From CAZSTA01 sp964609495 [NCBI: uncultured bacterium] (GTDB lineage Bacteria; CAZSTA01): DNA of 19,553 nt. The position numbers and the translations under genes were made by a program. The DNA lies in contig CAZSTA010000051.1 in NCBI GenBank assembly GCA_964609495.1, forward strand, positions 1-19,553, given 5' to 3'. The notes under the pieces were generated by a model, which was not told where the DNA came from, searched no databases, and was given only the letters and a program-made list of their open reading frames with translations. This document shows, in pieces, positions 13,564-19,553 of the stretch (the first letter of the stretch is position 1; every line of letters starts with the position of its first letter).

Positions 13564-14424
13564 CTATACCTCACTTTTAGAAGCTACTATAGTTACCCAT
13601 CCCTCCTTCCTCTTGATCTCATCTATCCTCAAGCCAACTCTTTCGAGGCTTTCAATAACCTCGTTCTCTTTAGCTGGGATGATACCTGAAGAGATGTATC
13701 TGCCTTCAGGGAGAAGTAAAGAAGAAGCCGGTCTCGCTAAAGCTATTACAGTTTCCGCTATGATATTGGCTAATATGATATCGGCTTTGCTCTGAACCTC
13801 ATCTAAACTCCCTAATTTCACCCTTATCTTTTCCGCTACTTGATTGCGAGAGATGTTCTCCTCGGCTACTGCCACTGCAATTGGGTCGATATCAAGAGCA
13901 ATTACTCTCCCTGCAGACAGCTTAACCGCGGCTATGCTGAGAATACCTGAGCCAGTACCTACGTCGATCACCGAATCGCCACTCCGTAATCTCTTCTCCA
14001 AAACCTCTAGGCACATCTGAGTGGTAGGATGTAATCCAGTCCCGAAAGCCATCCCTGGGTCTAACTCAATCACCATATCCTCGGGGGAAGCCTCTATCCC
14101 CTCCCAAGAAGGTTTAATAACGATATGTCTGCCAACTCTCACGGGATGATAATATTTCTTCCAGGAGGCGGCCCAATCCTCATCGTTAACCGTTTTGATC
14201 TCGATCTTAGGGGAAGTTAGAGCGAGTCCAAATTGAGATAATTCATTAAGAGCTACTTTGATATCTTCCAATTTCTTCCCGCTCAAATCATCATCAGGAA
14301 GGTAGCCTATTATCTCTCCCTTATCTCCTGTAATAACGCCATTTGTCCCTGCTTCATTAAGAATATTGGCGATAGCCTCTATCGCCTCTTCACTGCTCTC
14401 TATTTTTATTTCAAGCCATACCAT
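13564..14424 (-). CDS. prmA: Ribosomal protein L11 methyltransferase
   Basis: 286 residues, the usual PrmA length. The N-terminal substrate-recognition domain (1-60) is followed by the PrmA signature DEDWAASWKKYYHPVRVG (81-98). The catalytic domain has LDPGMAFGTGLHPTT (121-135), SAM-binding motif I VIDVGTGSGILS (152-163) and LANI (218-221). It trimethylates lysine and N-terminal amino groups of ribosomal protein L11 using S-adenosylmethionine. The ATG lies 8 bases after the dnaJ stop with AAGG just upstream, so it is the last gene of the heat-shock operon, a linkage seen in many bacteria. The C-terminus ends normally (WVTIVASKSEV), so the accessory segment abuts but does not truncate it. Confidence 0.93.
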   Translation of the reverse strand: MVWLEIKIESSEEAIEAIANILNEAGTNGVITGDKGEIIGYLPDDDLSGKKLEDIKVALNELSQFGLALTSPKIEIKTVNDEDWAASWKKYYHPVRVGRHIVIKPSWEGIEASPEDMVIELDPGMAFGTGLHPTTQMCLEVLEKRLRSGDSVIDVGTGSGILSIAAVKLSAGRVIALDIDPIAVAVAEENISRNQVAEKIRVKLGSLDEVQSKADIILANIIAETVIALARPASSLLLPEGRYISSGIIPAKENEVIESLERVGLRIDEIKRKEGWVTIVASKSEV

Positions 14425-14432
14425 ATAAAACC

Positions 14433-15548
14433 TTAATTTAATACATCTTTGATTCTATTAAATAGACCTTTTTCGTTATTAGGCTTGAGTTTCTGCCCCT
14501 TTAATTTGGCTAACTCCAAGAACAACTCTCTCTCCCTCTGGCTCAGCTTAGTAGGAGTGATAACCCTAACCTTCACATACTCATCCCCACTGCCATACTG
14601 CTGGAGATGAGGGATACCTTTGCCCTTAAGAGCAAATACATCCCCAGTCTGAGTCCCTGCTGGGATGTTGATGGTCTCTTCTCCCCTCAAAGTTGGCACT
14701 TTTATTTTATCTCCCAGGGCTGCTTGGGGAAAAGTTATGCCGACCTCACATATTATATCGTCTCCCTGCCTTTCGAATATCGGATGAGGTTCTATGTAGA
14801 AGAAAACGTACAGATCTCCTGGAGATCCCCCCAAGCGACCGGACTCCCCTTCGTTGGGAAGACGCACTCTCGAACCGGACTTTACTCCAATGGGAACTTT
14901 AACTGAAATACGACGGACGCGCTTTACCCTTCCTTCTCCTCGACAAGTGGGGCAAGGATTTACTATGATCTTCCCTCGCCCATGACAGCGCGGACAGGTA
15001 GTGATATTTACGAAACGACCGAAGACGCTATTTTGTACCTGCTGAACACTTCCCTCTCCCCTGCAGGTGGGACAAGTCTTTATATCCGACTTAGATCTCG
15101 CGCCGCTGCCTTTACAATCAGGACATATCTCTGTGCGAGGGACTTCTATCTCCTTTTCCGCTCCAAAAGCGGCCTCCTCTAAGGTGATCTGCAAATCATA
15201 TCTAAGATCATCCCCCCGCTCTGCCCTGGGTTGGCGAGTTGTCGTTCTCCTTTCTCCGAAGAAGGAATCGAATATATCTCCGAAGCCGAAGATATCTTCG
15301 AAATCCTCAAACCCTCCAAAACCCCGGGGACCTTCTGGTCTGCCAAAGCGATCGTAGTTAGCCCTCTTGCGCTCACTGCTCAATACCTCATAAGCCTCGT
15401 TTATCTCCTTAAATTTCTGCTCCGCCTCGGAATCAGGGTTTACATCGGGATGATACTCCCTAGCTAACTTTCTAAAAGCTTTCTTTATCTCTGCTTGAGT
15501 AGCATTTCGAGCAACGCCTAAAACCTCGTAGTAATCACGTTTACTCAC
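14433..15548 (-). CDS. dnaJ: Chaperone protein DnaJ (Hsp40)
   Basis: 371 residues from the preferred start. The J domain (1-66) contains HPD at 33-35, which stimulates DnaK ATPase. A Gly/Phe-rich stretch (69-98) follows. The zinc-binding domain has four CxxCxGxG repeats, starting near C142, C159, C185 and C199. The C-terminal substrate-binding domains complete a class A DnaJ. The longer frame opens at TTG 15563, but GTG 15548 gives the standard start [11 protein letters not shown] and has GGTGATG spaced correctly in front, so I take the GTG. It delivers unfolded clients to DnaK and lies between dnaK and prmA. Confidence 0.95.
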   Translation of the reverse strand: MSKRDYYEVLGVARNATQAEIKKAFRKLAREYHPDVNPDSEAEQKFKEINEAYEVLSSERKRANYDRFGRPEGPRGFGGFEDFEDIFGFGDIFDSFFGERRTTTRQPRAERGDDLRYDLQITLEEAAFGAEKEIEVPRTEICPDCKGSGARSKSDIKTCPTCRGEGSVQQVQNSVFGRFVNITTCPRCHGRGKIIVNPCPTCRGEGRVKRVRRISVKVPIGVKSGSRVRLPNEGESGRLGGSPGDLYVFFYIEPHPIFERQGDDIICEVGITFPQAALGDKIKVPTLRGEETINIPAGTQTGDVFALKGKGIPHLQQYGSGDEYVKVRVITPTKLSQRERELFLELAKLKGQKLKPNNEKGLFNRIKDVLN

Positions 15549-15618
15549 TGTTATCATCACCAACCGTTATCTAATTTATCATATATTACGCCAGGAGAAA
15601 TGTTCTAAGCAATTTATA

Positions 15619-15644
15619 GCTATCGGATTTAATAATCCGATAGC
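15619..15644 (-). terminator. Perfect hairpin between dnaK and dnaJ
   Basis: An 11-base perfect stem (15619-15629 with 15634-15644) with a TAAT loop. On the minus strand it is followed by TATAAATT rather than a pure U-run, so it may act as a partial terminator or an mRNA-processing/stability element that lowers dnaJ-prmA expression relative to dnaK. Confidence 0.5.
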
Positions 15645-15681
15645 CTTGGATTAAGAAATGTTAAGTTTATAACGGATTACT

Positions 15682-17418
15682 CTATTTTTCCTGAAGTTCC
15701 CTCTTGAGAGTAGCTTCCAACTGCTCGAGATCTGCTATGCTAGATCTGATTTTAGCATATTCTTTAGCTCCTATCGCTTTATCTAACTCAAATATAGTAT
15801 CTTGAATCTTCCTCGCTATCTCCGGTCTAATGCTATCCCCCTTCTCATTTGTAGCTTTTTCCATTCTATAAATTAGAGCGAAGGCTTGATCCAATAATTT
15901 TTCCTCATCTTCCCATTGTTTTTTAGAGTTTTCATGCTCTCTAGCCTCTTTACTCATCCTATCTATCTGCTCCTTAGATAAGCGAGAGATAGAAGTGATC
16001 TTAATGGACTGCTCCTTACCTGTCTCCGGATTCCTGGCGGAAACTGTGAGAATCCCATCAGCGTCTATATCAAAGGTGACCTCAATCTGCGGGATTCCTT
16101 GAGGAGCAGGAGGGATATTAATAAGCTGAAACTTACCTAAGCTTATATTATTTGTGGCTAGTTCATCCTCCCCTTGAAGAACATGAACTGTAACTACCGT
16201 TTGGTTATCGGCTACCGTGGTAAAGAGCTGAGTTTCAGAGGTGGGGATAGTGGTATTTCGTTCGATTATCCTAGTGAACACTCCTCCATGGGTCTCTATT
16301 CCCAGTGATAGAGAGGTTACATCTAATAGCAGGACATCTAATCCATCCTCTCCTCCCAGAACCCCAGCTTGAATAGCGGCTCCGATAGCTACACATTCAT
16401 CCGGATTAACCCCTCCAGTTGGGTCCTGGTGCAGTAATTCCTTTATTTTATCCTGCACCGCGGGAATCCTTGTAGATCCTCCTACTAATATTATCTTATC
16501 TATATTTTCAGGGGGTAAGCCGCAATCAGATAGGGCTCGATGAGTAGGCTTTACCGTCTTCTCTACCAGATCCGCGGTCAACTCATTGAATAGCGTCCTA
16601 CTGATAGTCATATTAAGATGTCTAGGACCTTGTTCATCGGCGGTTATAAAGGGGAGGTTTACCTCAGTAGTAAGCAAGGTGGATAACTCGATCTTAGCTC
16701 TCTCGGCCGCATCCTTTAACCTCTGCATAGCCATTCGGTCCTGGGAGAGATCGATCCCCACGTCCTTTTCGAATTCATCGGTTATATATTGAATTAATCG
16801 CTCATCAAAGTCATCTCCGCCAAGACGGTTATTCCCGCTGGTAGCCAAAACTTCGAAGACCCCATCACCTAACTGTAAGATGGAGACATCGAAGGTTCCA
16901 CCTCCTAAATCGAAAACTAGGATAGTTTGATCTTGTTCCTTATCCAGACCATAAGCTAGAGCAGCCGCAGTAGGCTCGTTGATTATCCGCAACACCTCTA
17001 ATCCAGCAATAGTTCCCGCATCCTTGGTCGCCTGTCTTTGACTATCGGAGAAGTAGGCTGGACAGGTTATCACTGCCTGAATGATCTTCTCTCCTAGATA
17101 ACTCTCGGCATCGCTCTTCATTTTTTGAAGGATCATCGCTGATATCTCTTGGGGAGTGTACTCCTTTCCATCGATCAAGATCCGACGGTCAGTACCCATA
17201 TCCCTTTTCATAGAGACTATCGTCCTTTCAGGATTAGTTATAGCTTGTCGTTTAGCCAATTGACCAACTAACCTCTGCCCATCGCTGGTAAAAGCTACGA
17301 CCGAGGGAGTGAGACGCCCGCCTTCAGCATTGGGGATTATCTTAGCCTCCTTTCCCTCCAAAATAGCCATTACTGAATTAGTAGTTCCTAGATCTATACC
17401 TAACACTTTTTGATTCAT
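15682..17418 (-). CDS. dnaK: Chaperone protein DnaK (Hsp70), short form
   Basis: 578 residues against about 610-640 usual. The nucleotide-binding domain shows GIDLGTTNS (7-15), the phosphate-2 loop [12 protein letters not shown] and the adenosine motif [10 protein letters not shown]. The substrate-binding domain starts after the linker ([16 protein letters not shown]). The lid is short and ends at LKRELQEK with no acidic EEVD-type tail. The region [24 protein letters not shown] is about 24 residues shorter than the E. coli equivalent, the short form typical of Firmicutes, Actinobacteria and Thermotogae. It binds and refolds unfolded proteins in an ATP cycle with DnaJ and GrpE. It starts at ATG after GGGGGG, 44 bases downstream of grpE. 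Confidence 0.96.
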   Translation of the reverse strand: MNQKVLGIDLGTTNSVMAILEGKEAKIIPNAEGGRLTPSVVAFTSDGQRLVGQLAKRQAITNPERTIVSMKRDMGTDRRILIDGKEYTPQEISAMILQKMKSDAESYLGEKIIQAVITCPAYFSDSQRQATKDAGTIAGLEVLRIINEPTAAALAYGLDKEQDQTILVFDLGGGTFDVSILQLGDGVFEVLATSGNNRLGGDDFDERLIQYITDEFEKDVGIDLSQDRMAMQRLKDAAERAKIELSTLLTTEVNLPFITADEQGPRHLNMTISRTLFNELTADLVEKTVKPTHRALSDCGLPPENIDKIILVGGSTRIPAVQDKIKELLHQDPTGGVNPDECVAIGAAIQAGVLGGEDGLDVLLLDVTSLSLGIETHGGVFTRIIERNTTIPTSETQLFTTVADNQTVVTVHVLQGEDELATNNISLGKFQLINIPPAPQGIPQIEVTFDIDADGILTVSARNPETGKEQSIKITSISRLSKEQIDRMSKEAREHENSKKQWEDEEKLLDQAFALIYRMEKATNEKGDSIRPEIARKIQDTIFELDKAIGAKEYAKIRSSIADLEQLEATLKRELQEK

Positions 17419-17462
17419 CTTAAACCCCCCTGCTATCGCTTGATATAGAGAGTTTTAACCTA

Positions 17463-18065
17463 TCATTTCTCATTATGATGCTCTTCTTCCCCAGGAAGAG
17501 CTGAAACTGTAACTTCGGAAGGTCTCAAGCACCTATCTTTTAACATATATCCTTTTCGTAACTCTTCAATCACATTGCCCTCAGGATATTTGTCAGTTGT
17601 CACCCTATCTAACGCTTTATGCACACTGGGATCAAAGCTCCGTCCTAAAGCTTCGATTGGAGTTACTCCTTCGCTCATTAGCAGATTCTTAAGTTGCTCA
17701 TATATCATCTTTAATCCTTCTATTAGGCGATCTATATCCCTCTTCTTCTCAAGAGAATTAAACGCTGATTCAAAGCTATCCATAATAATTAAGAGCCGAT
17801 GGAGTAATCTCTCATTAGCTTTCCTTATATGTTCATCCTTCTCACGTTCCAATCTCTTCTTATAATTCTCCAGACCCGCCTGAGCACGCGCTAATCGATT
17901 GAAGTATCTCTTCGACATCTCTCTTTCCTCGGCTATCTCCTCTTCTAACCTGAGAACCTTATCCTCTAAAGTCTCCTCCTCGGTTATCTCCTCTTCAACC
18001 GCCTCTATTTCAAATACTTCATCCTCTACATGCGTTTCCCCTAAAACTTCATCTTCCTCTTCCAA
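17463..18065 (-). CDS. grpE: Nucleotide exchange factor GrpE
   Basis: About 200 residues. An acidic disordered N-terminus (EEEDEVLGETHVEDEV) leads into a long coiled coil (about 35-95, containing the YFNRLARAQAGLENYKKR stretch). The C-terminal beta domain follows, with the GrpE signature (GVTPIEALGRSFDPSVHKAL ... YPEGNVIEELRKGYMLKDRCLRPSEVTVS). It exchanges ADP for ATP on DnaK and can act as a thermosensor. The open frame extends to a TTG at 18110, but no Shine-Dalgarno precedes that or the ATG at 18092. AAGGAAGGGG sits six bases before TTG 18065, so that TTG is the better start. It is the first gene of the grpE-dnaK-dnaJ-prmA operon; no hrcA precedes it. Confidence 0.93.
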   Translation of the reverse strand: MEEEDEVLGETHVEDEVFEIEAVEEEITEEETLEDKVLRLEEEIAEEREMSKRYFNRLARAQAGLENYKKRLEREKDEHIRKANERLLHRLLIIMDSFESAFNSLEKKRDIDRLIEGLKMIYEQLKNLLMSEGVTPIEALGRSFDPSVHKALDRVTTDKYPEGNVIEELRKGYMLKDRCLRPSEVTVSALPGEEEHHNEK

Positions 18066-18138
18066 CGGGATCCCCTTCCTTTTGGCTATCATTGGGAGAG
18101 TTAATATCAATTATAATTTATGGAATTACTAAATTCGA

Positions 18139-18166
18139 ATAGCCCCTGGCAGCGGCTGTGGGCTAT
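18139..18166 (-). promoter_or_regulatory. Stem-loop in the grpE leader
   Basis: ATAGCCC (18139-18145) pairs with GGGCTAT (18160-18166), and inside it CAGC (18150-18153) pairs with GCTG (18155-18158). It is G+C-rich compared with its surroundings and lies about 75 bases before the grpE start. There is no T-run, so a leader regulatory structure is likelier than a terminator. Confidence 0.5.
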
Positions 18167-18172
18167 CTCTAT

Positions 18173-18191
18173 TATGATGTGGCACATCATA
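18173..18191. promoter_or_regulatory. 19-bp perfect palindrome in the grpE leader (candidate operator)
   Basis: TATGATGTG-G-CACATCATA, two 9-base arms around one base. It lies 28-46 bases downstream of the P2 -10 box. The size and symmetry fit a dimeric repressor site; the sequence is unrelated to CIRCE (TTAGCACTC-N9-GAGTGCTAA). Confidence 0.5.
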
Positions 18192-18218
18192 CATAATTCA
18201 TCATTACAAACTATTTAG

Positions 18219-18247
18219 ATTATAACACATTGCTCGTTTCTTGTCAA
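18219..18247 (-). promoter_or_regulatory. Consensus promoter P2 of the heat-shock operon
   Basis: On the minus strand, TTGACA (18247-18242), exactly 17 bases, TATAAT (18224-18219). It is a full match to the housekeeping sigma-70 consensus, giving a predicted leader of about 150 bases before grpE. Confidence 0.85.
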
Positions 18248-18389
18248 CGGAAAGTATAGAGGTGAGTATAAAAATGAGAATTTTCGACTAATCCTGATAT
18301 TTTATTAGTATTTCTCCTTTCAATCTCCTGATTAAATAGTCCGACATATCTCCATAAAACTGACTATATCCTTCTCCTCTTGGGTATTC

Positions 18390-18418
18390 ACCATAGGAGC
18401 GAATATTACACCTATGGT
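18390..18418 (-). other. Hairpin in the upstream leader
   Basis: ACCATAGG (18390-18397) and CCTATGGT (18411-18418) form an 8-base perfect stem with a 13-base loop, between P1 and P2. The rest of 18250-18460 holds no convincing gene; one start-less open frame of about 59 codons is present on the minus strand. Confidence 0.35.
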
Positions 18419-18463
18419 TAGAGAGGATAAGGCTGAAAGTTATTCCTGGAATAAACCAATCTT

Positions 18464-18492
18464 ATTATAGCATCGTTTCATTTCATTGTCAA
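18464..18492 (-). promoter_or_regulatory. Consensus promoter P1 pointing toward grpE
   Basis: On the minus strand, TTGACA (18492-18487), 17 bases, TATAAT (18469-18464), a second perfect consensus. Its transcript would begin near 18457 and run through P2 into grpE, or make a separate leader RNA. It is back-to-back with the DUF89 promoter. Confidence 0.8.
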
Positions 18493-18525
18493 GGATTATA
18501 GAGGGATATTTAGGATTTGGAGAGC

Positions 18526-18554
18526 TTGACTTTTAAGGAAAAGTGCGATATAAT
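18526..18554 (+). promoter_or_regulatory. Consensus promoter of the DUF89 gene
   Basis: TTGACT (18526-18531), 17 bases, TATAAT (18549-18554). Predicted start is near 18561, about 38 bases before the GTG start. Confidence 0.85.
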
Positions 18555-18598
18555 TTCTCTTGAGTAGAAGGTAAATAGAGATTGAGGGAGTTGAAATA

Positions 18599-19471
18599 GT
18601 GAGAGCGACTATAGACTGTGTATTATGTCTATTCAAACAGGCATTGTCGGCATCGCAGCTGATAACCTCCGATGAGGGTAAGCAGTTGGAAGTTATTAAA
18701 GAGCTAATGAGAGAATTACAGGATATAGAATATCCCCTGGAGAGAACTCCGGCTGAATATAGCTATGATGCTCTCCAGATTGCTTATCGTCTCTTGGATT
18801 CGAGGGATCCTTTTGCTGAGGCTAAGAGAAAACATAACCAGATCGCTATGGAGTTATATCCCAAGTTGAGGGAGATCGTGGAGAACTCAAAGGATAGGTT
18901 ACACACTGCGGCTAAACTGGCTGTGGCAGGAAATATAATCGATCTGGGAGTATTTAAGGAATCCGAATTCGATCTTGAGGAAACCATCCAACACGCGTTA
19001 GAGGCAGGTTTTGCTATAGATCACTTCCCTAAATTTCGGGAGAGATTATCAGAATGCTCTAAGCTCCTTTACATATTAGATAATGCGGGCGAGATAGTCT
19101 TTGACAGATTATTCATCGAGGAGTTACAAAAGGAATTGGAGGTTGTAGGTGTAGTTAAAGGGGGACCGATCCTCAATGATGCTACTTGGGATGATGCAAA
19201 ACAGACGGGATTGGACAAGGTGGCGAGGGTTATAGATAATGGAAGCGATATGGTAGGAACTGTTTTAGAACTCTGCTCGGAGGAATTTCGCCAGGAGTTC
19301 AATGAAGCGGATATAATCATTAGCAAAGGACAAGGCAATTATGAGACCTTGGATGAGGAGGATAAGGATATATTCTTCATCCTAAAGGCTAAATGTGAGA
19401 CAATAGCTAGGAATTTGGGAGTAGAATTAGGAGACGTAGTATTTAAAAGGAGCGATCATCGTTCCAACTAG
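18599..19471 (+). CDS. DUF89 / ARMT1-like metal-dependent phosphatase
   Basis: 290 residues. The N-terminal CVLC (Cys7, Cys10) is typical of the prokaryotic short DUF89 subgroup. A helical domain runs to about 150. The alpha/beta phosphatase core carries the metal-binding motif DNAGEIVFD (161-169), a conserved GN at 111-112 (AGNIID), VKGGPILNDAT (187-196) and GQGNYETL (244-251). DUF89 proteins are metal-dependent phosphatases proposed to remove damaged or excess sugar phosphates and related metabolites. The GTG start has GAGGGAG (18584-18590) eight bases upstream. It is divergent from the heat-shock operon with back-to-back promoters. The physiological substrate is not evident. Confidence 0.85.
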   Translation: MRATIDCVLCLFKQALSASQLITSDEGKQLEVIKELMRELQDIEYPLERTPAEYSYDALQIAYRLLDSRDPFAEAKRKHNQIAMELYPKLREIVENSKDRLHTAAKLAVAGNIIDLGVFKESEFDLEETIQHALEAGFAIDHFPKFRERLSECSKLLYILDNAGEIVFDRLFIEELQKELEVVGVVKGGPILNDATWDDAKQTGLDKVARVIDNGSDMVGTVLELCSEEFRQEFNEADIIISKGQGNYETLDEEDKDIFFILKAKCETIARNLGVELGDVVFKRSDHRSN

Positions 19472-19531
19472 TCACAGGGGGTTAGGACTTAAGCAGTAAT
19501 TTTAGGTCGTTTCTACTAGCAGCTAATTTAT

Positions 19532-19553
19532 AAGGAGGTTGATTGGAAAGATG
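19532..19553 (+). other. Ribosome binding site and start of a following gene (window edge)
   Basis: AAGGAGG (19532-19538) is a near-perfect Shine-Dalgarno. TTG at 19543 is four bases away and ATG at 19551, the last codon of the window, is 12 away. They are in different frames, so which one starts the next gene cannot be decided. The 60 bases before it hold no clear terminator. Confidence 0.5.

Noticed and set aside
14607-15467. Several plus-strand open frames opposite dnaJ
   Set aside because: They are antisense to a clear dnaJ with an intact J domain and four zinc-finger repeats; no ribosome sites or recognisable domains.
18173-18191. Palindrome tested as a CIRCE element for HrcA
   Set aside because: The arms (TATGATGTG/CACATCATA) and the 1-base spacer do not fit TTAGCACTC-N9-GAGTGCTAA.
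18250-18259. GAAAGTATAG near the grpE P2 promoter, resembling the miniature element terminus
   Set aside because: Only 10 bases match, the preceding bases differ, and no partner end or right-end repeat sequence is nearby; likely chance.
18288-18467. Minus-strand open frame of about 59 codons in the grpE leader, ending in MSDYLIRRLKGEILIKYQD
   Set aside because: The open part has no ATG, GTG or TTG until the last 19 codons, and the GGAG before that ATG is only two bases away. It is more likely leader sequence than a gene, though a translated leader peptide is not excluded.

Overview
The window looks like chromosome from a diderm (outer-membrane) bacterium of an uncultivated or deep-branching lineage. 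An outer-membrane sigma-E type stress locus (ECF sigma, membrane anti-sigma, RseB-like protein, HtrA protease) and a predicted outer-membrane beta-barrel protein imply an outer membrane. The DnaK, however, lacks the long insert of proteobacterial DnaK and resembles the short form of Firmicutes and several deep lineages. Arg codons AGA/AGG and Ile ATA are frequent. I cannot name the phylum from sequence alone; the gene style would fit candidate phyla such as Aerophobetes or Atribacterota, but that is a guess.

Left part (1-8556, all + strand). A 366-base non-coding lead-in holds a GC-rich repeat, two face-to-face sigma-70 promoters inside a large inverted repeat, and a sigma-E-like promoter. 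It is followed by an envelope-stress cluster: ECF sigma factor, zinc-finger anti-sigma, RseB/MucB-like periplasmic regulator, a second complete sigma-70 family factor, a strong hairpin terminator, an HtrA/DegP-like protease, a terminator, a small three-helix membrane protein, and a large gluzincin-PD40-beta-barrel fusion protein.

Middle (8557-13563, - strand) is an accessory insertion. It holds a cation diffusion facilitator (CDF) transporter flanked by two winged-helix domains, a very A+T-rich single-chain type IIG-like restriction-modification protein, and the remains of an excisionase-type helix-turn-helix gene. A non-autonomous element family links these parts. A 130-bp miniature element (13389-13518) has perfect 12-bp terminal inverted repeats and a 3-bp target duplication, and it interrupts the helix-turn-helix gene. 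A larger segment (8601-10068) with related ends carries the transporter gene.

Right part (13564-18598, - strand) is the heat-shock operon grpE-dnaK-dnaJ-prmA. It is driven by two consensus promoters and has a structured leader but no recognisable CIRCE operator and no hrcA. Divergent from it is a DUF89-family phosphatase gene with its own consensus promoter, and the window stops at the start of another gene. The host genes deal with envelope and cytoplasmic protein folding stress. The middle segment reads in the same direction as the heat-shock operon with no obvious terminator between prmA and the restriction-modification gene, so read-through into the island is possible.
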